From assembly GCA_041477655.1 (NCBI GenBank), contig JBGOUP010000017.1:1-18384 (forward strand): a DNA stretch of 18,384 bases. Reading direction: 5' to 3'. Shown here in pieces: positions 1 through 6,756 of this stretch. Made by a program: the position numbers and the translations under genes. Under the pieces are notes generated by a model. It ran no database searches. It worked only from the letters and a program-made list of their open reading frames with translations, and had not been told where the DNA came from. Numbering within the stretch: position 1 is the stretch's first letter; each line of letters opens with the position of its first letter. The DNA is from JBGOUP01 sp041477655. Its GTDB lineage: Bacteria; Patescibacteriota; UBA1384; 2-12-FULL-50-11.

Positions 1-1
1 C

Positions 2-1897
2 GTTGCAAATGTTATTGCCCAAGTTCAAAAACCAACATTAGTAATTGCTCATAACAAAACCCTAGCCGCCCAGCTGACTAGCGAGTATCGCCAATTTTTC
101 CCCAAAAACGCCGTTGAGTATTTTGTCAGTTACTACGACTACTACCAGCCCGAGGCCTATATGCCTAATTCCGATACTTATATTGAAAAAGAAGCCCAGG
201 TGAATGATGAGATTGATCGGCTTCGCCATGCCGCTACTCAAGCCGTGCTGTCCCGTCGCGACGTTATCATAGTTGCTTCAGTCTCTTGTATTTATGGTCT
301 GGGTTCACCAGAGGAATATAAAGAAGCCAGTTTAGTTGTGCACAAAGGCGAAAAAGTTGATCGCGACCAAATTATCGAAAAACTGGTTTTTCTGCAGTAT
401 CAACGTAACGATACCGAGCTCAAACGCGGCACTTTCCGAGCTCGGGGTGAAATATTAGAAGTAATGCCAGCCAACTCCCAACGGAGTTTACGTTTGCAAC
501 TTTCAGGAGACGTGATTGAAGAAATTAGCGAGATCGTACCAGCTACTGGCGAAAACTTAGGTAGTCGCCGAATGGCCGTTTTTTATCCAGCCAGCCACTT
601 CGTTCTGCCTAAAGATCAGCTGGAAAAGGCGATTTTATCCATTGAAAACGAATTGCGGGCTCAACTGGCCAAGCTCGAGCAAGAGAAGAAATTACTTGAG
701 GCTGAACGACTCAAACGCCGGACCAAATACCATATTGAGATGATTCGGGAAGTTGGTTACTGTAACGGCATTGAAAATTACTCTCGACATTTCGATGGCC
801 GTGTGCCGGGCGAAGCCCCAAGTACTCTTATGGATTATTTCGCGCGAGCACCGCGAGCAAGAAATACGAGCGGTAGCGACTATTTCCCCGACGATTTTTT
901 AACAGTTATCGACGAATCTCATGTGACCGTCCCTCAAATTGGTGGCATGTATAACGGGGATAAAGCCCGAAAAGAAGTGCTAGTTGATTACGGGTTTCGT
1001 TTGCCCAGCGCCAAAGATAATCGGCCACTCAAATTTGTTGAATTTGAGAAAAAGGTCGGCCAGACTATTTATACATCGGCCACTCCGGGCCCGTATGAAC
1101 TGCAGTTAACCCAACAAACTGTCGAGCAAATTATTCGGCCAACCGGTTTGGTTGATCCAGAGCTAATTGTTCGACCACTAGAAAATCAAGTTGGCGATTT
1201 AGTTGAGCGCATTCAAGACCGAGTTAAAAAGAGCGAGCGCACATTAGTGACCACCTTGACCAAAAAGATGGCCGAGGATCTGTCGGACTATTTGCTGGAA
1301 AAAAGTATTAAGGTCCGTTATCTGCACAGCGGCATCGAAACATTGGAACGAGTGGAGATTCTCCGAGACCTACGCAAAGGCACTTTCGATGTCTTAGTCG
1401 GTGTTAATTTGCTTCGCGAAGGTCTGGACCTGCCCGAAGTGTCATTAGTTGGCATCCTTGACGCCGATAAAGAAGGCTTTTTGCGTAGTGAACGAAGTTT
1501 AATTCAAACAATTGGCCGAGCCGCCCGAAACGTTCAGGGTCAGGTCATTTTGTACGCCGATTCTATTACCGACTCAATGAAAAAGGCTATTGACGAGACC
1601 AATCGCTGTCGAGCAATCCAGGCTAAACATAATCAAGATAACAACATCACGCCCAAATCTATCTCCAAACAGATTAATAGTATCGTTGAGCAAGAAATCT
1701 CCGAATCTGTTGGGCTGGACAAAATCGAAAAACAAATGGCCCAAACTAACATTGACGGCTTACTCAAAGACAAAGAACGACAGATGAAATTAGCCGCTCA
1801 AGAATTACAGTTCGAGTTAGCGGCAATTTTGCGCGATGAAATTATCCGCTTGAAGAAAGTTCGGAAAGAACGTGTTAGATTTGAGATACATGGCTGA
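2..1897 (+). CDS. uvrB: UvrABC system protein B (excinuclease subunit), 5' truncated by window edge
   Basis: UvrB is the damage-verifying helicase-like subunit of nucleotide excision repair; it receives damaged DNA from UvrA and recruits UvrC. The reading frame is open from base 2, so the gene starts outside the window. About 45 N-terminal residues, including Walker A, are missing. Visible are the beta-hairpin region (SYYDYYQPEAY, near residues 43-53 of the fragment), the Walker B box DESH near residue 304, motif VI QTIGRAAR near residue 500 and a C-terminal UVR motif (LQFELAAILRDEI) that contacts UvrC. Family length is about 660-680 residues, and 631 remain here. An unusual ~15-residue stretch (fragment residues about 281-295) sits between MDYF and PDDF, just before DESH, where the family normally has no insertion. 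The next gene's ATG overlaps the stop by 8 bases, suggesting coupling. Identification is certain from motif order. Confidence 0.97.
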   Translation, partial: VANVIAQVQKPTLVIAHNKTLAAQLTSEYRQFFPKNAVEYFVSYYDYYQPEAYMPNSDTYIEKEAQVNDEIDRLRHAATQAVLSRRDVIIVASVSCIYGLGSPEEYKEASLVVHKGEKVDRDQIIEKLVFLQYQRNDTELKRGTFRARGEILEVMPANSQRSLRLQLSGDVIEEISEIVPATGENLGSRRMAVFYPASHFVLPKDQLEKAILSIENELRAQLAKLEQEKKLLEAERLKRRTKYHIEMIREVGYCNGIENYSRHFDGRVPGEAPSTLMDYFARAPRARNTSGSDYFPDDFLTVIDESHVTVPQIGGMYNGDKARKEVLVDYGFRLPSAKDNRPLKFVEFEKKVGQTIYTSATPGPYELQLTQQTVEQIIRPTGLVDPELIVRPLENQVGDLVERIQDRVKKSERTLVTTLTKKMAEDLSDYLLEKSIKVRYLHSGIETLERVEILRDLRKGTFDVLVGVNLLREGLDLPEVSLVGILDADKEGFLRSERSLIQTIGRAARNVQGQVILYADSITDSMKKAIDETNRCRAIQAKHNQDNNITPKSISKQINSIVEQEISESVGLDKIEKQMAQTNIDGLLKDKERQMKLAAQELQFELAAILRDEIIRLKKVRKERVRFEIHG

Positions 1898-2444
1898 GAC
1901 GTTGAGCCCGCCACAAGAAGGAATAGGAGAAAATCAGTCAACTTTTGAGCAGGAAGCCAGTCAACATGTATCCGATTATTTAAGCGAGTTTGAACGTTCA
2001 ATTAATTTCAACCCAGACCAACGCTTGCAGTTATACCTAGCTGAACATCCAGATCAGGAGATAAGTGATGACGATAGGAAATTATTTGTTGACACGCTTC
2101 GGACGGGTGAAGGCTATAAGCAACAATTGTGGCTGTGGCGCAATGAACATAGGCTCGAAGCTGATGTTAAACACTTTCCCCAACCAGTACGATCACTAAT
2201 TTACGAATATTGGGCTACTATTGATCATATTAAAAACAACAGGCCGACCGATAAGGATGAAATTAGAAATCTCGACCTTCGTCGTAACTTAGAACACTTT
2301 GCAGCCGCTAAAGAACTAGTTAATCTAGGCTTAGCGCCCAATGAAACAATCGGCAGACTTCTGATCCACTTTATTTCCATCGAGGAGGGTTTCGATGTTA
2401 TCGATCCTGAACGCGATATCCGCCGGCTTCAGGGATATAGTTAG
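1890..2444 (+). CDS. Hypothetical protein overlapping the end of uvrB
   Basis: A protein of 184 residues that I do not recognise. I chose the ATG at 1890, which overlaps the uvrB stop (ATGGCTGA), over a GTG six codons upstream; no good Shine-Dalgarno is visible at either, so translation probably depends on ribosomes finishing uvrB. The product is soluble-looking, charged and mostly helical, with acidic stretches near the N-terminus and no signal peptide, membrane segment or cysteine motif. The C-terminal third (HFAAAKELVNLGLAPNETIG) looks like packed helices. It ends at a bidirectional hairpin terminator shared with the convergent small gene. Codon use resembles its neighbours. A DNA-repair role is possible from position only and is not supported by any motif. 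Confidence 0.75.
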   Translation: MAETLSPPQEGIGENQSTFEQEASQHVSDYLSEFERSINFNPDQRLQLYLAEHPDQEISDDDRKLFVDTLRTGEGYKQQLWLWRNEHRLEADVKHFPQPVRSLIYEYWATIDHIKNNRPTDKDEIRNLDLRRNLEHFAAAKELVNLGLAPNETIGRLLIHFISIEEGFDVIDPERDIRRLQGYS

Positions 2445-2445
2445 A

Positions 2446-2470
2446 AAAAACGCCGCTAAGCGACGTTTTT
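2446..2470. terminator. Bidirectional terminator between convergent genes
   Basis: Inverted repeat CGCCGC-TAA-GCGACG (one mismatch) flanked by A5-6 on the left and T5 on the right, so it can terminate both strands. The stop codon of the minus-strand gene (2458-2456) lies in the three-base loop, so the terminator stem encodes that protein's last residues. Confidence 0.8.
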
Positions 2471-2650
2471 GGGCAATTCCATTATCTCCCAGTAGTATTG
2501 TGCCGCCAGGCGGCAAGTTTGGCAACTCTCTAGGTGTTGCTCTACCTTCTTGGATGTGTTTTGGTCTAGACCCCCCATCACATACTTAACCAGGGTTGAG
2601 AATTGGAAGGGGGAGATTGCCTCAGCGAAGGCTAAGCACTTATTGTGCAT
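2456..2650 (-). CDS. Small HxxxCxxC (zf-HC2-like) protein, function unknown
   Basis: A protein of 64 residues. Its central part (VEQHLESCQTCRLAA, about residues 36-50) has the HxxxCxxC pattern of the putative zinc-finger (zf-HC2) found in anti-sigma factors, preceded by a helix (STLVKYVMGGL) as in those domains. There is no membrane helix, so it is not a classical membrane anti-sigma factor. Support for a real gene is strong: AGGAG lies 6 bases before the ATG, a near-consensus sigma70 promoter lies just upstream, and a hairpin terminator overlaps the stop. Another HxxxCxxC small protein lies at 9419-9652. Zinc binding and a regulatory role are inferences from the motif; no cognate sigma factor gene is in the window. 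Confidence 0.8.
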   Translation of the reverse strand: MHNKCLAFAEAISPFQFSTLVKYVMGGLDQNTSKKVEQHLESCQTCRLAAQYYWEIMELPKNVA

Positions 2651-2678
2651 TTACCACTCCTAAAAGTACGACTTAGAG

Positions 2679-2707
2679 ATATTACCATATCCGTAGAGGT
2701 ATGTCAA
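2679..2707 (-). promoter_or_regulatory. Sigma70-type promoter of the small HxxxCxxC gene
   Basis: On the minus strand, TTGACA (2707-2702), a 17-base spacer, then TAATAT (2684-2679). Transcription would start near 2672, giving a leader of about 20 bases that carries the AGGAG ribosome binding site. It lies directly upstream of uvrA and fires in the opposite direction. Confidence 0.8.
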
Positions 2708-2733
2708 TAAGTAATGATCAAATTTGTGGTTTC

Positions 2734-2742
2734 TGATAGAAT
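2734..2742 (+). promoter_or_regulatory. Extended -10 promoter of uvrA (leaderless type)
   Basis: TGA-TAGAAT fits an extended -10 box (TGnTATAAT-like). It is followed by exactly 7 bases and then the ATG at 2750, so RNA would start at or next to the start codon. No convincing -35 is seen 17 bases upstream. No Shine-Dalgarno precedes the ATG, in agreement with a leaderless message. Confidence 0.6.
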
Positions 2743-2749
2743 AGCCGAT

Positions 2750-5623
2750 ATGACCGACGAAAAGATTACTATTAAAGGTGCTCGAGAACACAACCTCAAA
2801 AATATTGACTTGGAGTTACCTAGAAACAAACTAATTGTTTTTACCGGTATCTCTGGCTCTGGCAAATCTTCATTGGCCTTCGACACCATTTATGCCGAAG
2901 GTCAGCGTCGTTATATGGAAAGTTTGTCTAGTTACGCTCGGCAGTTTTTGGGTCAGATGGAAAAGCCCGATGTAGATTATATCGAAGGCCTATCACCGGC
3001 TATTTCTATTGACCAAAAAACTGTTTCTCATAATCCCCGCTCAACTGTTGGTACCGTCACCGAAATGTATGATTATTTACGATTATTGTTCGCTCGGATT
3101 GGCATGCCTTTTTGTCCTAAATGCGGTCGTCAAATCGCCCGGCAAAGCATTGATCAGATGGTTGATTTGATCGAAGGCTTGCCTACAGCCAGTCAAATTA
3201 GCGTCTACGCGCCAGTTGTTCGCGGCCGTAAGGGAGAATATCACCAACTTTTGTACGATTTATTTAAAGGTGGTTTTGGCAAGGTTCGAGTTAACGGCGA
3301 GCTGAAAAACTTGTCGGACAAAATTGACCTCGATCGTTACAAAGCTCACACAATTGAAGTCTTAATTGATCGCTTGGTGGTTGGCCAGTCATCCCGATCC
3401 CGTCTAACCGAAGCCCTGGAAACCGGCATGAAGTTGAGTAAGGGCATGGTTATTATCTCTAGCTCTGAAAAAGACGAAATAATGGTTAGCCAAGATTTGG
3501 CTTGCCCCTACGATGGTTACAGTTTGGGTGAATTATCTCCCCGATCATTTTCCTTCAACAGTCCTTATGGCGCTTGTCCCGATTGTCACGGCTTGGGTTT
3601 CCGAAAAATTATTTCCAAAGACTTAATTATCCCAAACCCTGGCGAAACAATTGCCCAAGGAGCAATTTTGCCCTGGACATTTTCGCCAACCAATTACTAC
3701 GGAATCTTAATAAAAAACGCCGCCGAACATTTCGGTCTGCCAATAGACACACAGGTAAAGGACTTGGACGAAGAACAGCTGAATAAACTACTTTATGGGG
3801 TTGGCTCACCAATTAAATTGCGCTTACGTTATTTTTCCGGCGGTACTGTTCAGTACTTTAACGTCTGGTTTAAGGGTTTGATTCCTCATTTAGAGAGCCG
3901 TTATCTAGAAACTGAATCCGATCGCGTTCGTGAAGAAATTGAAAAATATATGTTGACGGCGCCCTGCCAAACTTGTAAAGGGGCCCGGCTTAAAGAAGAA
4001 GCTCTAATTGTAAAGATCGGCGGATTTAATATCGCCCAATTAAGCCAGCTGACTATAACTGGAGCTCAAGAGTTTTTCCACGGTCTCAAACTATCGGCCA
4101 AAGATTTGGCTATCGCTGGCAAGGTGGTTACAGAAATTACCAACCGGTTGGAATTCCTAACCAAAGTCGGTTTGGATTATCTAACTCTGGATCGTTCGGC
4201 CACCACATTGGCCGGCGGTGAGAGTCAGCGAATTCGCCTAGCTAGTCAGATCGGCTCTGCCCTAGTCGGTATTCTCTACGTGTTAGACGAACCGACTATC
4301 GGCCTGCATCAAGTTGATAACTATAAGCTAATTGAAACGCTTAAAAAACTTCGTGATTTAGGCAATACCGTTATCGTCGTTGAGCACGATGAGGAAACAA
4401 TGCGCCAGGCCGACTTTTTGGTAGATATCGGTCCAGGAGCTGGCGAGCACGGCGGCAAGATCGTCGCCTCTGGCACGCCCGAGGAAGTAATGAATAACGC
4501 CGATTCCATTACCGCGCCATATCTAACCGGCAAAAAATCCCTACTCGTTCCGGAACGTCGATTGATAGCCAAAAAACATCCCATCATCACCATTCATGGC
4601 GCCAGTGAACATAACCTCAAAAATATTAGCGTCAACTTTCCCTTGGGACGTTTTATCGGGATTACCGGCGTCTCTGGTTCTGGCAAATCAACTTTGATTA
4701 CAGAAATATTAGGTAAGGCGGTTGCTCGAAAATTGGGGACGCTGACCGAAGTGCCAGGCAAACACCAATCAGTTACTGGTAGCGAACAGATAGATAAAAT
4801 TATTGAGATTGATCAATCGCCGATTGGCCGAACACCACGAAGTAATCCGGCAACTTATACCAAGGCTTTTGATCCAATCCGGACATTATTTGCCGCTACT
4901 CCGGCCGCTCGAGCTAGAGGCTATAAGCCCGGTCGGTTTAGCTTTAACGTTCCGCCAGCCGGCGGAGGCGGTCGTTGTGAGAATTGCCAAGGTGATGGCC
5001 AGATCAAGATTGAGATGAACTTTTTACCGGATGTCTATATTACCTGCGATGTCTGTAAAGGCAGTCGTTTCAACCGCGAGACTCTAGAGGTTCTCTGGAA
5101 GGGTAAAAATGTCAGCCAGGTTCTCAATATGACGGTTGATGAATCACTAGAATTTTTTGCCAATATGCCCTCAATTGCCAGCAAAATGGCCACGTTGCAG
5201 AAAGTTGGTCTGGGCTACATCAAACTTGGCCAAAGCGCCACGACCTTGTCTGGCGGCGAGGCCCAACGTATCAAATTGGCTTCGGAACTGGCTCGACCAG
5301 CTACCGGCAAGACACTCTATATCCTAGACGAACCAACAACCGGTCTACATTTTGCCGATGTGGAAAAACTGCTTGGAGTTTTACAAACTCTAGTTGATCG
5401 GGGCAACACAGTTGTGGTGATTGAACATAATTTAGACGTAATTAAATCCGTTGACTGGCTTATTGATCTTGGTCCTGGTGGAGGCGAAAAGGGGGGTTAT
5501 GTTGTAGCCAAAGGAACTCCGGAAGAAGTAGCGCTCAACAAAGAGTCGTTGACCGGCCAAGTTCTCGAGCCGATAATTTTTGGCAAAAAGAAAGCGGGTC
5601 AGCCAACTGGCCAACCCGCTTAG
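2750..5623 (+). CDS. uvrA: UvrABC system protein A (excinuclease ATPase)
   Basis: UvrA is the dimeric ABC-type ATPase that finds DNA lesions and loads UvrB. The 957-residue product has two ABC modules: Walker A GISGSGKSS near residue 33 and GVSGSGKST near 640; signatures LAGGESQR and LSGGEAQR; and Walker B LDEPTIGL and LDEPTTGL. The C-terminal zinc module (CENCQGDG ... CDVCKGSR) is intact. The first zinc module reads C252-P-Y-D255 ... C276-P-D-C279, with Asp where the usual second Cys stands. I chose ATG 2750 (MTDEKITIKG) rather than the upstream in-frame ATG at 2714, because it matches the family N-terminus and lies 7 bases after a -10 box. The last ~12 codons are encoded by a dispersed hairpin repeat. 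A strong terminator follows. Confidence 0.98.
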   Translation: MTDEKITIKGAREHNLKNIDLELPRNKLIVFTGISGSGKSSLAFDTIYAEGQRRYMESLSSYARQFLGQMEKPDVDYIEGLSPAISIDQKTVSHNPRSTVGTVTEMYDYLRLLFARIGMPFCPKCGRQIARQSIDQMVDLIEGLPTASQISVYAPVVRGRKGEYHQLLYDLFKGGFGKVRVNGELKNLSDKIDLDRYKAHTIEVLIDRLVVGQSSRSRLTEALETGMKLSKGMVIISSSEKDEIMVSQDLACPYDGYSLGELSPRSFSFNSPYGACPDCHGLGFRKIISKDLIIPNPGETIAQGAILPWTFSPTNYYGILIKNAAEHFGLPIDTQVKDLDEEQLNKLLYGVGSPIKLRLRYFSGGTVQYFNVWFKGLIPHLESRYLETESDRVREEIEKYMLTAPCQTCKGARLKEEALIVKIGGFNIAQLSQLTITGAQEFFHGLKLSAKDLAIAGKVVTEITNRLEFLTKVGLDYLTLDRSATTLAGGESQRIRLASQIGSALVGILYVLDEPTIGLHQVDNYKLIETLKKLRDLGNTVIVVEHDEETMRQADFLVDIGPGAGEHGGKIVASGTPEEVMNNADSITAPYLTGKKSLLVPERRLIAKKHPIITIHGASEHNLKNISVNFPLGRFIGITGVSGSGKSTLITEILGKAVARKLGTLTEVPGKHQSVTGSEQIDKIIEIDQSPIGRTPRSNPATYTKAFDPIRTLFAATPAARARGYKPGRFSFNVPPAGGGGRCENCQGDGQIKIEMNFLPDVYITCDVCKGSRFNRETLEVLWKGKNVSQVLNMTVDESLEFFANMPSIASKMATLQKVGLGYIKLGQSATTLSGGEAQRIKLASELARPATGKTLYILDEPTTGLHFADVEKLLGVLQTLVDRGNTVVVIEHNLDVIKSVDWLIDLGPGGGEKGGYVVAKGTPEEVALNKESLTGQVLEPIIFGKKKAGQPTGQPA

Positions 5624-5624
5624 A
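5585..5624 (-). repeat. 40-bp terminator-like repeat, copy 1, inside the 3' end of uvrA
   Basis: 39 of 40 bases match 8847-8886. The core is a hairpin: AAGCGGGT pairs with ACCCGCTT and GCCA with TGGC, with a CA/CA internal loop (5592-5621). Read on the minus strand the hairpin is followed by a T-rich run (CTTTCTTTTT), so it is built to stop leftward transcription. On the plus strand it encodes the UvrA tail AGQPTGQPA and its stop codon. Confidence 0.8.
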
Positions 5625-5641
5625 TTCTACATTTCATTTAG

Positions 5642-5679
5642 AAGCTCATATTTTGCTTTAACAAAATATGAGCTTTTTT
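5642..5679 (+). terminator. Intrinsic terminator of uvrA
   Basis: Perfect 14-bp stem AAGCTCATATTTTG / CAAAATATGAGCTT with a 6-base loop (CTTTAA), running into T6. It lies 18 bases after the uvrA stop. Confidence 0.92.
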
Positions 5680-5697
5680 CCCCAATCTGCCCACGAC
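5674..5697. repeat. 22-base dispersed repeat, copy 1
   Basis: TTTTCCCCAATCTGCCCACG plus AC is found identically at 9321-9342. Copy 1 begins in the T-run of the uvrA terminator. Role unknown. Confidence 0.6.
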
Positions 5698-5730
5698 CCT
5701 AGAGCAAATCCTCATCAACCCATTGCTGGA

Positions 5731-5832
5731 CTAATAATTAAGCTCGGACATTGCCTCGTCGGTAGATTTGGCAACGCGTAAAGAATCGCGGGCAGGTTGG
5801 GAGGAGCGAATGCCGTTTTTCTTAGCACTCAC
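5731..5832 (-). CDS. Possible 33-residue micro-protein downstream of the zinc-ribbon gene
   Basis: GTG at 5832 to TAG at 5731, in the same frame as the zinc-ribbon gene and separated from its stop by 27 bases. The reading VSAKKNGIRSSQPARDSLRVAKSTDEAMSELNY is split here for clarity: basic start VSAKKNGIRSSQ, then PARDSLRVAKSTDEAMSELNY. It has a plausible amphipathic, gene-like composition. The ribosome binding site is weak (GGA immediately before GTG; GAGGGG 13 bases away). It could be a real micro-gene, a remnant of a longer zinc-ribbon protein cut by the TAA at 5862-5860, or chance. Confidence 0.3.
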   Translation of the reverse strand: MSAKKNGIRSSQPARDSLRVAKSTDEAMSELNY

Positions 5833-5859
5833 TCCGGAATTCCGTCCCCTCGGGACTGC

Positions 5860-6069
5860 TTAGGCATTGCATTGGGGACAGGGATCCTTGGCAGGATCGC
5901 ATCCCCAAGCGACGGAGTAGCGACAACCGGGATTGTCGCATTTTATGGATTTGCTCCGCATTGGCTGGGAGCAATTCGGACACCTCATTTTGCCCTTGTT
6001 CTTACCACGTTTAATCTTTAAGCGTGGCAAATCCGCGTCATGGACGCGGATAAACATGTAGTCACCCAT
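5860..6069 (-). CDS. Small zinc-ribbon protein
   Basis: A 69-residue protein that starts with a basic segment (RLKIKRGKNKGK) and then has six cysteines in zinc-ribbon spacing: CPNC near residues 30-33, C and C in KCDNPGC, then GC and CPQC at the C-terminus. This fits one or two zinc ribbons able to bind nucleic acid or protein, but no specific family is recognised. AAGGAGG lies 6 bases before the ATG, a strong ribosome binding site that supports the start at 6069; an in-frame ATG at 6057 is an alternative. It lies immediately downstream of the tmRNA-like RNA on the same strand, with a hairpin (6085-6120) between them. A micro-ORF may follow. Confidence 0.8.
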   Translation of the reverse strand: MGDYMFIRVHDADLPRLKIKRGKNKGKMRCPNCSQPMRSKSIKCDNPGCRYSVAWGCDPAKDPCPQCNA

Positions 6070-6084
6070 TCATTTCCTCCTTCA

Positions 6085-6120
6085 CACCCACTTTATGTCA
6101 TATAACACATAATTTGGGTG
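6085..6120 (-). other. Intercistronic hairpin between tmRNA-like RNA and zinc-ribbon gene
   Basis: CACCCA pairs with TGGGTG, then after two mismatches TTATGT pairs with ACATAA, leaving an 8-base loop. No T-run follows on the minus strand; instead the ribosome binding site AAGGAGG does. It may be a 3' processing or pausing structure for the RNA, or an mRNA leader structure for the zinc-ribbon gene. Confidence 0.5.
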
Positions 6121-6126
6121 AAATTC

Positions 6127-6216
6127 TGGTGGAGGCGCGCAGAATTGAACTGCGTTCCGAGATCAAGTTTGTTCCGACCCATGTCGGACTTGACCCCGTC
6201 GAACCCGTTCGCCCCC
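6127..6216 (-). ncRNA. ssrA-like: Miniature tmRNA-like RNA (tRNA-like domain only, no tag ORF)
   Basis: The minus strand begins GGGGGCGAACGGGTTCGACG, the diagnostic tmRNA 5' end, and finishes with a T arm (CGCAG-TTCAATT-CTGCG), the acceptor strand CGCCTCC, discriminator A and encoded CCA. The acceptor stem is 7 bp with G3-U70, the alanine identity pair. Between the two ends only about 45 bases remain: GGGGUCAAGU pairs with ACUUGAUCUC (10 bp, with G-U pairs), an analogue of helix P2, closed by the small hairpin CCGAC-ATGG-GTCGG. The tag reading frame and all pseudoknots of a normal ~350-nt tmRNA are missing. It cannot be a permuted two-piece gene because 5' and 3' halves are in normal order. 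It abuts repeat hairpin A and lies downstream of hicA on the same strand. It may be a decayed gene, an integration scar, or a functional alanine-charged, SmpB-binding RNA without template activity. Confidence 0.75.
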
Positions 6217-6258
6217 ACTCTCGAAATCCACCAAATTTTGTTGGACTTTGAGAGTGGG
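6214..6258. repeat. Hairpin repeat, copy A (between hicA and tmRNA-like RNA)
   Basis: CCCACTCTC pairs with GAGAGTGGG, continued by GAAATCCA opposite TGGACTTT with one A-C mismatch, and a further CAAA/TTTG at the tip. Same family as 6776-6817 and 7353-7396. Its outer three C bases coincide with the first three positions of the tmRNA-like RNA. Confidence 0.8.
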
Positions 6259-6292
6259 ATAACTTCTCTTCAGCTGTTTTCTAAGAGTGAAA

Positions 6293-6508
6293 TTACGTAC
6301 GGAATTTCTTTTGACCAAGACCCGATTGTTTAGTTATCGCCTGAAAAGTGCCAATGGCCAGCTGACGGTTTCGTTTATGAACGGGTACTGGAACAATCGT
6401 ACCCAACCGAGAATCTCTCATGATAACATGACTGCCTTTCTGCCGACTGTTAACAAAGCCGTTGGCTTCAAGAATCTTGATGATTTTATTCGGCGGTAGC
6501 GGCTTCAT
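6293..6508 (-). CDS. hicA: HicA-family toxin (mRNA interferase)
   Basis: A 71-residue double-stranded-RNA-binding-like toxin that cleaves mRNA when not neutralised by HicB. The family pattern is clear: MKPLPPNKIIKILEANGF at the start, then the catalytic His motif in QKGSHVIMRD (GSH) and the basic segment VPVHKRNRQLAIGTFQAI. The ATG at 6508 gives the usual HicA start. A TTG at 6523, overlapping the hicB TGA stop, would add five residues and imply tight coupling; no Shine-Dalgarno separates the two options. The gene order hicB-hicA is the reverse of the most common hicAB order but is well known. The transcript would run on through hairpin A into the tmRNA-like RNA. Confidence 0.9.
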   Translation of the reverse strand: MKPLPPNKIIKILEANGFVNSRQKGSHVIMRDSRLGTIVPVPVHKRNRQLAIGTFQAITKQSGLGQKKFRT

Positions 6509-6519
6509 GCCGACTGAAT

Positions 6520-6750
6520 TCAATTTTTTAGAATGACTGTTATCTGGTCAATCGTTGGCTGGCCAAGGTTTTTGCCGTCAATTTCTTCCAACCATAGTTC
6601 TAAGACTTCCTGAGCCATTGCCTTGGCGTGATCGAAGCTATCGCCTTGGGTATGACAACCGGGCAGTTTTGGGAATGAAACATTGTAACCGCCTAATTCA
6701 TTAGGTTCAAAGACGGCAACAAATGATCGGGTGATTGACTTTGTTTTCAT
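6520..6750 (-). CDS. hicB: HicB-family antitoxin
   Basis: A 76-residue antitoxin partner of HicA. The sequence shows the HicB partial RNase-H-like fold: a beta strand (FVAVFEPNE), the signature GGYNVSFPKLPGCHTQGDSFDHAKAMAQEVLELWLEE, and a short tail without an appended DNA-binding domain. It is thus the short type, lacking a C-terminal ribbon-helix-helix or HTH. The ATG at 6750 is preceded by two overlapping -10-like boxes (TATAAT and TAGAAT) and no Shine-Dalgarno. With TTGAGA as -35, TAGAAT lies 6 bases before the ATG, which fits a leaderless mRNA. Its -35 lies within hairpin copy B, so that element may be the operator. Confidence 0.9.
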   Translation of the reverse strand: MKTKSITRSFVAVFEPNELGGYNVSFPKLPGCHTQGDSFDHAKAMAQEVLELWLEEIDGKNLGQPTIDQITVILKN

Positions 6751-6756
6751 AACGTC

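Noticed and set aside
6127..6216. Ordinary tRNA or permuted two-piece tmRNA
   Set aside because: There is no D arm or anticodon arm, and the 5' GGGTTCGACGGGG block is tmRNA-specific. The halves are in normal 5'-3' order, so it is not permuted.
6118..6333. Plus-strand open frame of 71 codons
   Set aside because: It runs across the tmRNA-like RNA, hairpin A and the end of hicA on the other strand; it has no ribosome binding site and a meaningless composition.
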